Shown piece after piece: positions 56,788 to 64,000 of a DNA stretch of 64,000 nucleotides. The position numbers and the translations under genes are program-made. The notes beneath the pieces are model-generated. The model made no database searches and was not told the origin of the DNA. It saw only the letters and a program-made list of their open reading frames with translations. This stretch comes from JBOFOR01 sp051654865 (GTDB lineage Bacteria > Bacillota > Clostridia > Peptostreptococcales > Peptostreptococcaceae): positions 62,001 to 126,000 of the forward strand of contig JBOFYV010000024.1 of assembly GCA_051654865.1 (NCBI GenBank), given 5' to 3'. Within the stretch, counting starts at the first letter, position 1; each line of letters begins with the position of its first letter.

Positions 56788-56805
56788 GTTAACATTGAAT
56801 AAACA
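56788..56805 (+). promoter_or_regulatory. response-regulator box 1 (GTTAACA-N4-ATAAACA)
   Basis: A tandem heptamer with an 11-bp period sits 10 bp upstream of TAAACT (56816-56821, possible -10) before the OmpR-family gene. The same element in the same position occurs before the ABC permease gene. It resembles the PhoP-type TTAACA direct repeat. Confidence 0.65.
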
Positions 56806-56869
56806 TTAAATGTGATAAACTAGAGTTATTTATAAATCAATAGAAAGTAGCATATGAGGAGCTGAAAAT

Positions 56870-57541
56870 ATGAGAGTACTAATAATTGAAGATAATATAG
56901 AATTAGCTAATTCTATGAAAAAAGGATTAGAAAATATGAACTTTAAGGTAGATGTATCGAATACTGGAGAAGAAGGAGAAGAAAAAGCAAGTATTAATGA
57001 ATATGATGTTATACTTTTAGATTTAAACCTTCCAGATGTTGATGGAATAGAAGTGTTAAAATATTTAAGAAGAAAATCGATAAATACACCAATAATTATA
57101 ATAACAGCAAGGGATAATATATCAGATTTAGCCATAGGACTAGACAATGGAGCGGATGATTATATAACAAAACCATTTCAGTTATTAGAAGTTAGAGCTA
57201 GAATACATGCAGTAATAAGAAGATTTCATGGACGTACAAATCCAATTATAAATATTGGGAAGCTACAACTTAATCCTATAAACCGTACTGTATACATAGA
57301 TGACAAAGAAGTAATACTTGCAATAAAGGAATTTGATATTTTAGAGTATATATGCTTAAAACATCCGGCAGTTGTTTCTAGTGAGGAAATTGTAGAGCAT
57401 GTGTATGACGAAAACTTTGATCCATTTTCATCAGTATTAAGGGTGCATATATCAAGGTTAAAAAATAAGTTAAGTAGTGTTTATGGACAAGAGGCTTTAG
57501 TTAATGTAAGAGGGAAAGGATACTTTTTATGCGTAGAGTAA
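56870..57541 (+). CDS. OmpR-family response regulator
   Basis: The 223-aa protein has a receiver domain (IIEDN acidic pocket, phosphoacceptor D51, conserved T in IIITARD, K in DYITKPF) and an OmpR/PhoB winged helix (~125-220; VHISRLKNKL, VRGKGYFL). It overlaps the kinase gene by 13 nt. A tandem repeat upstream suggests autoregulation, and the same box precedes the ABC genes downstream, which are the probable targets. Confidence 0.95.
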   Translation: MRVLIIEDNIELANSMKKGLENMNFKVDVSNTGEEGEEKASINEYDVILLDLNLPDVDGIEVLKYLRRKSINTPIIIITARDNISDLAIGLDNGADDYITKPFQLLEVRARIHAVIRRFHGRTNPIINIGKLQLNPINRTVYIDDKEVILAIKEFDILEYICLKHPAVVSSEEIVEHVYDENFDPFSSVLRVHISRLKNKLSSVYGQEALVNVRGKGYFLCVE

Positions 57542-58680
57542 ACTTTAAAAGTGGACTAGTTATAATAATGTATTCACTGGTATTATCTTTATTTTTAGGT
57601 GTGGGGTTATATAGTATAAAAGGTTCTTTTAGCAATATAGAAAATAAAACAAATATAAACAATACTAAAGCAATCATTATTAATAGTGCTAGGCCAGAAA
57701 AGGATGACTTGTTATATAAAGTTTTATATGAAGGGAATTACGCTGCTATAAAAGAAGAAAATAGATATACTGTAAATAGTAAATCATTAGGTACTGAAAT
57801 GATAGTAGATATAAATGAAATAGGAAAAATTTATTTAAAGACAGGGTTTGAAAATATATTAAGTATAGTTTTGGTATTTTTCTTTGTTTTTATATTGGCA
57901 TCTTTAATATTGTGGTTAGTATTAAATAAAATTCATGATAAGGAAATTGAGAATATTGTGAAAAATTTAAATGAACAAGATGAGGATTTTAATCCATATT
58001 TAGTAAGCAAAACTTTTGGAATAGCCTATGAAAATATAAAGGAAAAATTCAAACAAAATTTAGAGGATTATAAAAAACTAAATTCGTATTTATCACATGA
58101 ACAGAAAAATGCTATCGCTATACTTAGAACCAATTTAGAAATAGATAACAACAAAGAATATATTAAATTACTAGACAATATAACTGATAGTATCGATGAT
58201 ATATTAACTTTAAGTGATTTAAAATCTGATGAGGAAATGGCAGAAGTAGATGTTTCTTTAATATGTGCAAGTGTTTGTGATATATATAGTAAAACATATA
58301 AAAATATTGAATTTGATTTTGATGAAGAGAGTAATGCAACCATATTGGCAAAAGAAAGATGGATATATAGAGCTGTAAGTAACTTAGTAGATAATGCAGT
58401 AAAGTATGGAAATAACAAAAATATAAGAGTTGCTGTAAAAAATAAATACAATAGTGTGATTATAGAAGTAGAAGATAAGGGAATCGGAATGGATAAAAAC
58501 TTTATAGATAATATATTTAACAATAAATATAGAATTAATAATTTGAAAAAAGATGGGTATGGCATAGGTCTAAGTTTAGTGTCGCATGTATGTGATTTAT
58601 GTAATGGCATAGTGTTAGTAGATAGTGAAATAAATGAAGGCTCTTGTTTTTATCTATCCTTTTCACAGTACCGAGGTTAA
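57529..58680 (+). CDS. sensor histidine kinase
   Basis: The 383-aa protein has two membrane helices (~11-30 and ~110-132) enclosing a short ~75-residue extracellular loop. The HisKA-type region has H190 (SYLSHEQKNAIAILR), then N-box SNLVDNAVKYG, G1 EDKGIGMD and G2 YGIGLSLV. The small sensor loop is typical of kinases that work with ABC transporters. Its start lies inside the response-regulator gene (13-nt overlap), so they are translationally coupled. Confidence 0.93.
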   Translation: MRRVNFKSGLVIIMYSLVLSLFLGVGLYSIKGSFSNIENKTNINNTKAIIINSARPEKDDLLYKVLYEGNYAAIKEENRYTVNSKSLGTEMIVDINEIGKIYLKTGFENILSIVLVFFFVFILASLILWLVLNKIHDKEIENIVKNLNEQDEDFNPYLVSKTFGIAYENIKEKFKQNLEDYKKLNSYLSHEQKNAIAILRTNLEIDNNKEYIKLLDNITDSIDDILTLSDLKSDEEMAEVDVSLICASVCDIYSKTYKNIEFDFDEESNATILAKERWIYRAVSNLVDNAVKYGNNKNIRVAVKNKYNSVIIEVEDKGIGMDKNFIDNIFNNKYRINNLKKDGYGIGLSLVSHVCDLCNGIVLVDSEINEGSCFYLSFSQYRG

Positions 58681-58706
58681 TGATTATTTTAAAATTTATG
58701 GATAGG

Positions 58707-58724
58707 GTTAACATTGAGTTAACA
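58707..58724 (+). promoter_or_regulatory. response-regulator box 2 (GTTAACA-N4-GTTAACA)
   Basis: A perfect tandem heptamer with an 11-bp period lies 10 bp upstream of TATAAT (58735-58740), before the ABC permease gene. The distance to the -10 (28 bp from box start) is identical to that at box 1. Confidence 0.75.
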
Positions 58725-58777
58725 GTGTATTTATTATAATTTAACTATATTAAACCTAAAGAAAAGGAGAATGTTAT

Positions 58778-60175
58778 ATGTATATTTTAAAAAATGCACT
58801 AAAAAACTTAATAAGGAACAAAGGTCGAAATACATTGATAGGAATAATAATGACTGCGATACTTTCGTGTACAGCAATATCTATTCTTATAAATACAACA
58901 TCAAATGAAATAATAAAGGACTTTAAAGATAGATTTGGTGCTGAAGTATTTATTCAATCTAATATGGAGAAAACGCAAGAAAAAATAAATGAAGGTAAAT
59001 TTGATGAATTAAATGAGGGTGTACCTAATGATGTTAAAGAAAAAATATCTAAGTCAAAATACCTTAAAGAAACTATATTTAGTTTAACTTTTAGTGGATA
59101 CAGTAAAGAAATAAAATCTATAGATCAACCAGAGGGCAGAGACGACGTAGATATGAGTAATGTTGTAGCCATTGGTGGTCAAGGAAATCTTAAAAAAAGT
59201 CCGAACTTGAATATTTTAGGTGGACTTAGTGTTGAAGGAAAAAAAGAATTTGAAAATGGGACAAGAAAAATTACAAAAGGAAAAATGCCGACGAAAAATA
59301 ATGAGGCGGTAATAAGTGAAGAGTTTGCAAAGCTGAATAACTTAAAAGTTGGTGACAATATAAATATTAAAAACCCTCAAGATCCAGAAAACTTTGAATC
59401 ACTAGAATTATCTATATCAGGTATATACTTTGATGGTGCAAAATCTAATGATTATGGAATCAAGCACCATATGTTAAATAGAAGCAATGAAATAATTACA
59501 ACATATGATACTTTAAAGTTATATGATGAAAAATCTAAAGATGATTTAGTTACAATGGACGCAAAGTACTACTTAAAAGATCCAGATACATTAGATGATT
59601 TCAATAAAGAAGCACATAAGCTAGGATTAAGTGAAATGTTTGATTTATCAGTAGATGCAAGTAGCTATAACAGCATTGTTAAACCAGTAGAAGGATTAAA
59701 AAGTATTTCAAAAATATTTATGACTTTAGTTTTAGGATTTGGTGGTAGTGTACTAGTTTTAATATCTATATTAGCTATTCGTGAGAGAAAATATGAAATA
59801 GGTGTTCTAAGAGCAATGGGGATGAAAAAAGGAAAAGTTGCATTAGGATTAATAATTGAGACATTGTCAATGATTGTTATTTCATTAAGCTTAGGTTTAA
59901 CTATTGGTAGTATATCTGCACAACCAGTTTCTAATATGCTTTTACAAGGTCAGATAGATGCTCAAAAACAAGCAGAATCGATGAGTATGACTGTTGGCTT
60001 CGCAGGACCAAGCACAACAGCACCTGTATTAGAAAAATTAGACGTATTTTTAAGTAGTGAAGCTATTTTAGGTATTACATTAATAGCACTATTACTAGGA
60101 GTAGTATCTGCTGGTATAGGAATTTTATATATAAATAGATATGAACCAAGAAAAATACTAACAGAGAGGAATTAA
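58778..60175 (+). CDS. ABC transporter permease, FtsX/MacB type
   Basis: The 465-aa protein has an N-terminal membrane helix (~18-40), a ~270-residue extracytoplasmic MacB-like domain, and three helices in the FtsX domain (from ~310; LAIRERKYEIGVLRAMGMKKGKV is the signature cytoplasmic loop). It lies between the two-component system and the ATPase gene and is probably an export or signalling system for antimicrobial peptides or cell-envelope stress. RBS AAAGGAG. The ATPase gene starts 4 nt after the stop. Confidence 0.93.
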   Translation: MYILKNALKNLIRNKGRNTLIGIIMTAILSCTAISILINTTSNEIIKDFKDRFGAEVFIQSNMEKTQEKINEGKFDELNEGVPNDVKEKISKSKYLKETIFSLTFSGYSKEIKSIDQPEGRDDVDMSNVVAIGGQGNLKKSPNLNILGGLSVEGKKEFENGTRKITKGKMPTKNNEAVISEEFAKLNNLKVGDNINIKNPQDPENFESLELSISGIYFDGAKSNDYGIKHHMLNRSNEIITTYDTLKLYDEKSKDDLVTMDAKYYLKDPDTLDDFNKEAHKLGLSEMFDLSVDASSYNSIVKPVEGLKSISKIFMTLVLGFGGSVLVLISILAIRERKYEIGVLRAMGMKKGKVALGLIIETLSMIVISLSLGLTIGSISAQPVSNMLLQGQIDAQKQAESMSMTVGFAGPSTTAPVLEKLDVFLSSEAILGITLIALLLGVVSAGIGILYINRYEPRKILTERN

Positions 60176-60179
60176 GAAT

Positions 60180-60875
60180 ATGAGTTTATTAAGTTTAAAA
60201 GATGTAAGTTATAGATATGAAGGAGCAAAAAGGGACGTTTTTAATAATATAAATGTGAGTTTTGAAAAAGGTAAAGTATATGGAATAATAGGCAAATCAG
60301 GAGCGGGAAAAAGTACGTTACTTTCTTTAATATCAGGGCTTGATACATGTAAAAGTGGAGACGTATTATATAATGGTAAAAATTTAAAAAATATAGATAG
60401 AGATTTATATAGGTCCAAGGATATAGGGGTTATATTTCAAGGATATAATCTACTATTAAATGCAACTGCCAAAGAAAATATATTATTGTCTATGAATATA
60501 AGTAATTCTAAAGAAAAGAATAAGGAAAAGTATGTATCTAATTTATTAGAAGAAGTAGGAATTAGCTCTGAGAAAGCAAATAGAAAAATACTAAATTTAT
60601 CAGGGGGAGAGCAACAAAGAATAGGAATAGCTAGAGCTTTATCACATAATCCTGATATAATAATTGCAGATGAGCCAACTGGAAACTTAGATAATGAAAC
60701 TGAAGAGAAGATTATGGATATATTAGTATCATTAGCACACGAACATAATAAATGTGTTATTATTGTAACTCATTCTAAAAAGGTTTGTGCATACCTTGAT
60801 GAAATTTGGGGACTAAAATCAGGGAAATTATTATTTATCAAAGATGAAAAAGCAAAAACTAATGTTGATAAATAA
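60180..60875 (+). CDS. ABC transporter ATP-binding protein
   Basis: This 231-aa ATPase has Walker A GKSGAGKST, Q-loop FQGYN, signature LSGGEQQR, Walker B IIIADEPTG and an H-loop THSKK, all intact. It belongs to the MacB/LolD-type group that pairs with FtsX-domain permeases. It is 4 nt downstream of the permease gene and followed after 31 bp by a small membrane protein gene. Confidence 0.96.
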   Translation: MSLLSLKDVSYRYEGAKRDVFNNINVSFEKGKVYGIIGKSGAGKSTLLSLISGLDTCKSGDVLYNGKNLKNIDRDLYRSKDIGVIFQGYNLLLNATAKENILLSMNISNSKEKNKEKYVSNLLEEVGISSEKANRKILNLSGGEQQRIGIARALSHNPDIIIADEPTGNLDNETEEKIMDILVSLAHEHNKCVIIVTHSKKVCAYLDEIWGLKSGKLLFIKDEKAKTNVDK

Positions 60876-60906
60876 GAAGAATGTAATAATATAATAGGAG
60901 GATATT

Positions 60907-61263
60907 ATGAGAACAGTAGAAATAAAAAAAGTACCTAAGATAACAATTGTATTGTATATATGTGGAGCATTAATGACTTTATGTGCTATGTTTATGATAT
61001 ATAGATCAAATACATATATATCAGGTTTGGTTGCACAGGGATTTGATGCTAGTAAGGAAAGAGGAGAAGTAATAAATTATTATTTAGCGACAGTTACACC
61101 ATATATATTTTATACAATAGCACTTTTTTCATTAGGATATATAGTTCAAAGAATATGTTATTTAATAAAAGGACAAGAGACAAGAATAGAAACTATGGAT
61201 TGTGTAGAAGTAAAAACAAAAAATGAAGATGATGAAATAGATGAATTTTTCGATAATATATAA
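60907..61263 (+). CDS. small two-helix membrane protein
   Basis: The 118-aa protein has two membrane helices (~12-32 and ~62-85) and an acidic cytoplasmic tail (NEDDEIDEFFDNI). No family recognised. With an AGGAGG ribosome site 31 bp after the ATPase gene and before the terminator, it is the last gene of the RR-kinase-ABC locus and may be an accessory subunit. Confidence 0.7.
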   Translation: MRTVEIKKVPKITIVLYICGALMTLCAMFMIYRSNTYISGLVAQGFDASKERGEVINYYLATVTPYIFYTIALFSLGYIVQRICYLIKGQETRIETMDCVEVKTKNEDDEIDEFFDNI

Positions 61264-61271
61264 GTAAACAT

Positions 61272-61306
61272 AAAAAGATATTGACTAACTGTCAATATCT
61301 TTTTAT
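61272..61306 (+). terminator. terminator of ABC operon
   Basis: AAAAAGATATTGAC/GTCAATATCTTTTT perfect stem with a TAACT loop. Confidence 0.93.
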
Positions 61307-61414
61307 TATGTAGATTGGATTTGATTTTAGTATTTACGTTAGTAATATAATTATAAGATGTACTTAACTAAAAATAATCTAATTATATACTCACTAAATG
61401 ATAAATATGTATGC

Positions 61415-61430
61415 TATCCTTTAGAGGATA
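61415..61430. promoter_or_regulatory. inverted repeat before nitroreductase gene
   Basis: TATCCT-TTAG-AGGATA lies immediately before TATAAT (61432-61437), i.e. between the -35 and -10 positions, where a bound repressor would block transcription. Confidence 0.45.
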
Positions 61431-61456
61431 ATATAATTTGAAAAAGGAGATTCAAA

Positions 61457-61978
61457 ATGTTAGATGTAATAAAAAAAAGATGTTCAATAAGAATATATAC
61501 AGAACAAAAGATAGAAGAAAGTAAAATAACAGAACTATTGAAAGCTGCTATGCAAGCACCATCTTCAAAAAACTCTCAACCATGGGAATTTATAGTAGTT
61601 GATGATAAAGATATATTAAAAAAATTATCTAAATCTCAGCATAGAGCTAAACACATAGAACATGCACCTATATGTGTTGCGGTACTTGGAAATAGACAGC
61701 GATTTCTAAAACCAGGCAAATGGATGCAAGATTTAGGCGCATGTACACAAAATATCTTACTAGAAGCTACTAACCAAGGCTTAGCATCTTGCTGGGTAGG
61801 AACTTTTCCAAAAACAAAAGTTGTAAATAAAGTTAGAGAAGCTTTAAACTTACCGGATGAACTAGTACCATATGCATTAATACCAATTGGATATAGTGAA
61901 GAAAAATTCGAATATAAAGATAGATTTGATAAAAATAAAATACACAGGAATAAATATGAATATGGTAAATCTAAATAA
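61457..61978 (+). CDS. nitroreductase-family FMN oxidoreductase
   Basis: The 173-aa protein shows nitroreductase motifs: KKRCSIRIYTEQKIEESKITELLKAAMQAPSSKNSQPWEFIVV, containing the FMN-phosphate-binding R-S-R-type segment and the PSSKNSQPW loop, and ASCWVGTFP plus ALIPIGYSEE near the end. The family reduces nitro compounds or quinones with NAD(P)H. RBS AAAAGGAG. It overlaps the Crp-family gene by 23 nt. Confidence 0.93.
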   Translation: MLDVIKKRCSIRIYTEQKIEESKITELLKAAMQAPSSKNSQPWEFIVVDDKDILKKLSKSQHRAKHIEHAPICVAVLGNRQRFLKPGKWMQDLGACTQNILLEATNQGLASCWVGTFPKTKVVNKVREALNLPDELVPYALIPIGYSEEKFEYKDRFDKNKIHRNKYEYGKSK

Positions 61979-62636
61979 TATATCAGTTCTTAAAAATATA
62001 AAGGAGTCAACTAAGAAAGATTTAGAAAATATATTAATAAAAACAGAAATTAAGAAGAAAGAAGTATTATTTCATGAAAGAGAAGTGGTTAATAATATAT
62101 ACTTCTTAGAAAAAGGAAAAGTATCTATATATAAGATAAATGAAAATGGAGAAAGAAAAATAATCTTTATTTTAAAAAGTGGAGATATGATAAATGAAGT
62201 TTTACTAGATGAAAATAAAAACACTACATTTGGATGTGAAGCTTTTGAAAAATCTACTATACTTCAGTGTTGTTCAGCAGAGTTTGTTAAAATAATGGAG
62301 ACTGATTTTAATTTAACAAAAAATATATTGTCTTATGCTCAAAATATAAATAGAAGATTATACAGGCAATTAAAAAACTCTATTTCAATAAGGATAGATA
62401 AAAAATTAGCTGCAAAGCTATATAGAATAGGAAAAGAATTTGGAGTAAATAAAGGTGAGTGGACACTTATAAATGCTAGTATAAGCATAACTTATATAGC
62501 TGAAATGCTAGGTTGCAAAAGAGAAAGTCTATCTAGAGCAATGAAACAACTTCAAGATGAAAATCTAGTTAAAATAGAAGATAAAAAAATATATATAAAA
62601 AAAGAAGGGTTATCTAACTACTTTAAAAATACATAA
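61956..62636 (+). CDS. Crp/Fnr family transcriptional regulator
   Basis: The protein (226 aa from this ATG) has a cyclic-nucleotide-type effector domain (~20-110; ENGERKIIFILKSGDMI) and a C-terminal HTH (ISITYIAEMLGCKRESLSRAMKQL). Recognition-helix residues R-E-x-x-x-R match those of E. coli Crp that read TGTGA. There is no N-terminal Cys cluster, so it is not an Fe-S FNR. This start has AGGA six bases upstream; longer in-frame starts lie deep in the nitroreductase gene. A perfect TGTGA-N6-TCACA site precedes the adjacent asrA gene. Confidence 0.9.
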   Translation: MNMVNLNNISVLKNIKESTKKDLENILIKTEIKKKEVLFHEREVVNNIYFLEKGKVSIYKINENGERKIIFILKSGDMINEVLLDENKNTTFGCEAFEKSTILQCCSAEFVKIMETDFNLTKNILSYAQNINRRLYRQLKNSISIRIDKKLAAKLYRIGKEFGVNKGEWTLINASISITYIAEMLGCKRESLSRAMKQLQDENLVKIEDKKIYIKKEGLSNYFKNT

Positions 62637-62682
62637 AAAAGTACCTACATGCTTATTTAATAGCAATTGTAGGTACTTTTTG
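62637..62682 (+). terminator. intrinsic terminator
   Basis: AAAAGTACCTACA/TGTAGGTACTTTT stem with a partly paired loop and Ts, separating the Crp-type gene from asrA. Confidence 0.9.
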
Positions 62683-62690
62683 TGCTTAGT

Positions 62691-62706
62691 TGTGATATAT
62701 GTCACA
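62691..62706. promoter_or_regulatory. Crp/Fnr-type operator upstream of asrA
   Basis: The sequence TGTGATATATGTCACA is a perfect TGTGA-N6-TCACA palindrome. Its centre lies ~41.5 bp before the start predicted from a TAATAT -10 (62728-62733), the position used for class-II activation. Confidence 0.8.
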
Positions 62707-62762
62707 GATATAAAAAATATAAAATGTTAATATATTATTAACAAAGTTTAGGAGGAGAATAT

Positions 62763-63773
62763 ATGAAGATAAAACTAGATAGAGCAAGTTTTGATAAAGG
62801 GCTTGGACTATTAAAATCAGAATATAAAATATTAGCCCCAGTAGCAACACCATTTAAAGGTGTATACTCTGATACAGATTTAACTAAATATGAAGAAATA
62901 AATAGTATAGAAGAAATAGAATTTAATAAAAAATCTGATTTCTCAGCGAAAGAAGTAATACTTCCTATAACTCAAATATTATTTTACTTTACAGAAAAAG
63001 AATACAAAACTAGTGATATAGATGATAAAAAACTATTAATCTTCTTAAGAGCTTGTGACATAAATGGGATGAAAAGATTAGATGAAATATACCTTAATAA
63101 TGGAATAGAAAAAGATTATTTCTATGAAAGACTAAGAGAAAAGGTAAAGTTTGTGTTAATTGGATGCAAGGAAAGTTTTAGAAACTGTTTTTGTGTAAGT
63201 ATGAACTCTAATAAAACAGACAATTATTCAATGGGACTAAATATAAGTAATAATGAGGTTTATTTAGATATAAAAGATGAAGAATTAAACGTATTCAACG
63301 GAGAAGAGGTAGCATTTGAAGTAGATTATGTTAAAGAAAACTTTATATCATTAGAATTACCTAAAGATATAAATCCAGTAGAATTATCAAAACATGAAAT
63401 GTGGGATGAATATGATGCTAGATGTATAGCATGTGGTAGATGTAACTTTGTATGTCCTACATGTACTTGTTTTACGATGCAAGATATATATTACAAAGAA
63501 AATGAAGATGTAGGGGAAAGAAGAAGAGTATGGGCATCTTGTCAGGTGAACGGCTATACAGATATGGCAGGAGGACATTCTTTTAGAAAGAAACAAGGAG
63601 AACGAATGAGATTTAAAGTAATGCACAAGATATACGACTTTGATAAAAGGTTTGGATATCAAATGTGTGTAGGATGTGGTAGATGTGATGATGCATGTCC
63701 ACAGTATATATCTATATCTAAATGTATAGAAAAAGTAAAAGATGTGACCGATATAAATAAGGAGGAGAAATAA
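62763..63773 (+). CDS. asrA: anaerobic sulfite reductase subunit A
   Basis: The 336-aa protein ends in two 4Fe-4S motifs, CIACGRCNFVCPTC (followed by TCF) and CVGCGRCDDACP, which with the N-terminal domain match AsrA, the electron-transfer subunit of the NADH-dependent sulfite reductase (AsrABC) that reduces sulfite to sulfide in anaerobes. RBS TTAGGAGG. asrB begins directly at the stop codon. Control by the adjacent Crp-type regulator is suggested by the operator upstream. Confidence 0.94.
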   Translation: MKIKLDRASFDKGLGLLKSEYKILAPVATPFKGVYSDTDLTKYEEINSIEEIEFNKKSDFSAKEVILPITQILFYFTEKEYKTSDIDDKKLLIFLRACDINGMKRLDEIYLNNGIEKDYFYERLREKVKFVLIGCKESFRNCFCVSMNSNKTDNYSMGLNISNNEVYLDIKDEELNVFNGEEVAFEVDYVKENFISLELPKDINPVELSKHEMWDEYDARCIACGRCNFVCPTCTCFTMQDIYYKENEDVGERRRVWASCQVNGYTDMAGGHSFRKKQGERMRFKVMHKIYDFDKRFGYQMCVGCGRCDDACPQYISISKCIEKVKDVTDINKEEK

Positions 63774-64000
63774 ATGAATCCATATATACCAATTAAATCA
63801 GAAATAATAGATATAGTTAAACATACAGATATAGAGTGGACATTTAGGGTAGAATGTAGTACAGAAGGAGTTCTTCCTGGAAAGTTCTATGAAATATCAA
63901 TACCAAAATACGGAGAAAGTCCAATATCAGTATCTGGATATGGAGAGAATTATATAGATTTTACAATAAGAAATGTAGGTAAAGTAACTAGTGAATTATT
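63774..64000 (+). CDS. asrB: anaerobic sulfite reductase subunit B, N-terminal part
   Basis: The reading frame starts with the ATG directly after the asrA stop (RBS GGAGGAG) and runs off the window after ~75 residues. The visible part (MNPYIPIKSEIIDI, WTFRVEC, PGKFYEISIPKYGESPISVSG, DFTIRNVGKVT) matches the FAD-binding ferredoxin-reductase domain at the N-terminus of AsrB, which oxidises NADH for the sulfite reductase. Confidence 0.9.
   Translation, partial: MNPYIPIKSEIIDIVKHTDIEWTFRVECSTEGVLPGKFYEISIPKYGESPISVSGYGENYIDFTIRNVGKVTSEL

Noticed and set aside
61956..62636. Oxygen-sensing Fe-S FNR
   Set aside because: The N-terminus has no cysteine cluster; the cysteines present are scattered in the effector and HTH domains.

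Overview
The DNA is very AT-rich (poly-A/T intergenic regions, AT-biased codon choice, strong GGAGG ribosome sites, intrinsic hairpin terminators after most transcription units). Gene content points to an anaerobic, spore-forming member of the Clostridia, most likely Peptostreptococcaceae (Paraclostridium, Romboutsia or Clostridioides-like). The indicators are a SleC-type cortex-lytic enzyme, an amidase with a clostridial-endolysin type C-terminal domain, a c-di-GMP-I riboswitch, asrAB sulfite reductase and an Agr-like kinase/LytTR pair. The genus is an inference; no rRNA or marker gene was compared.

Layout. 1-9.7 kb: ferredoxin fragment, SNF2/SWIM helicase, amidase, DprA-like protein, BglK-like ROK kinase, M16C metalloprotease. 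9.8-10.2 kb: tRNA-Lys, tRNA-Arg, tRNA-Lys behind a consensus promoter. 10.2-15 kb: YitT protein, two small proteins, and a DUF969-DUF979-pcp-cyclotransferase operon that looks like pyroglutamate metabolism. 15-26.9 kb: GH127-like fragment, OPT transporter overlapping a PqqD-like gene, HD hydrolase, carbonic anhydrase, MazG-like fusion, TetR/YhgE divergent pair, VOC protein, AsnB, hemolysin III family protein. 27-32.8 kb: poorly characterised genes (NusA-like RNA-binding candidate, DUF4116-repeat protein, Cys-rich peptide, HTH protein, surface protein). 32.8-43 kb: Agr-like two-component system, c-di-GMP riboswitch, two large chitinases and a SleC homolog. 43-55 kb: RidA, MarR/MATE, Ca/Na antiporter, several secreted or membrane proteins, a LexA-like autopeptidase, and a PTS-EIIC/EAL phosphodiesterase fusion. 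55-61.3 kb: OFA-type MFS transporter with divergent regulator, and a complete OmpR/kinase/ABC exporter module. 61.4-64 kb: nitroreductase, Crp-family regulator and asrAB.

Most interesting system. The chitinase operon appears to be controlled at several levels: an Agr-type kinase/LytTR regulator is transcribed divergently, a 12-nt direct repeat with LytTR-like 21-bp spacing lies upstream of the candidate promoter, a c-di-GMP-I aptamer followed by a terminator occupies the leader, and a hairpin covers part of the first ribosome site. About 12.5 kb downstream of the operon's end the window encodes a membrane PTS-EIIC domain fused to a c-di-GMP phosphodiesterase. Together this suggests a sugar- and peptide-signal controlled, c-di-GMP-gated chitin-degradation circuit. 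The parts are visible in the sequence; the wiring is inference.

Other regulatory signals can be tied to specific regulators: identical tandem repeats with identical geometry before the OmpR-family gene and before its ABC target; a perfect TGTGA-N6-TCACA site before asrA next to a Crp-type gene; and perfect inverted repeats before the marR and tetR genes. No insertion sequences, CRISPR arrays or prophage blocks were seen.
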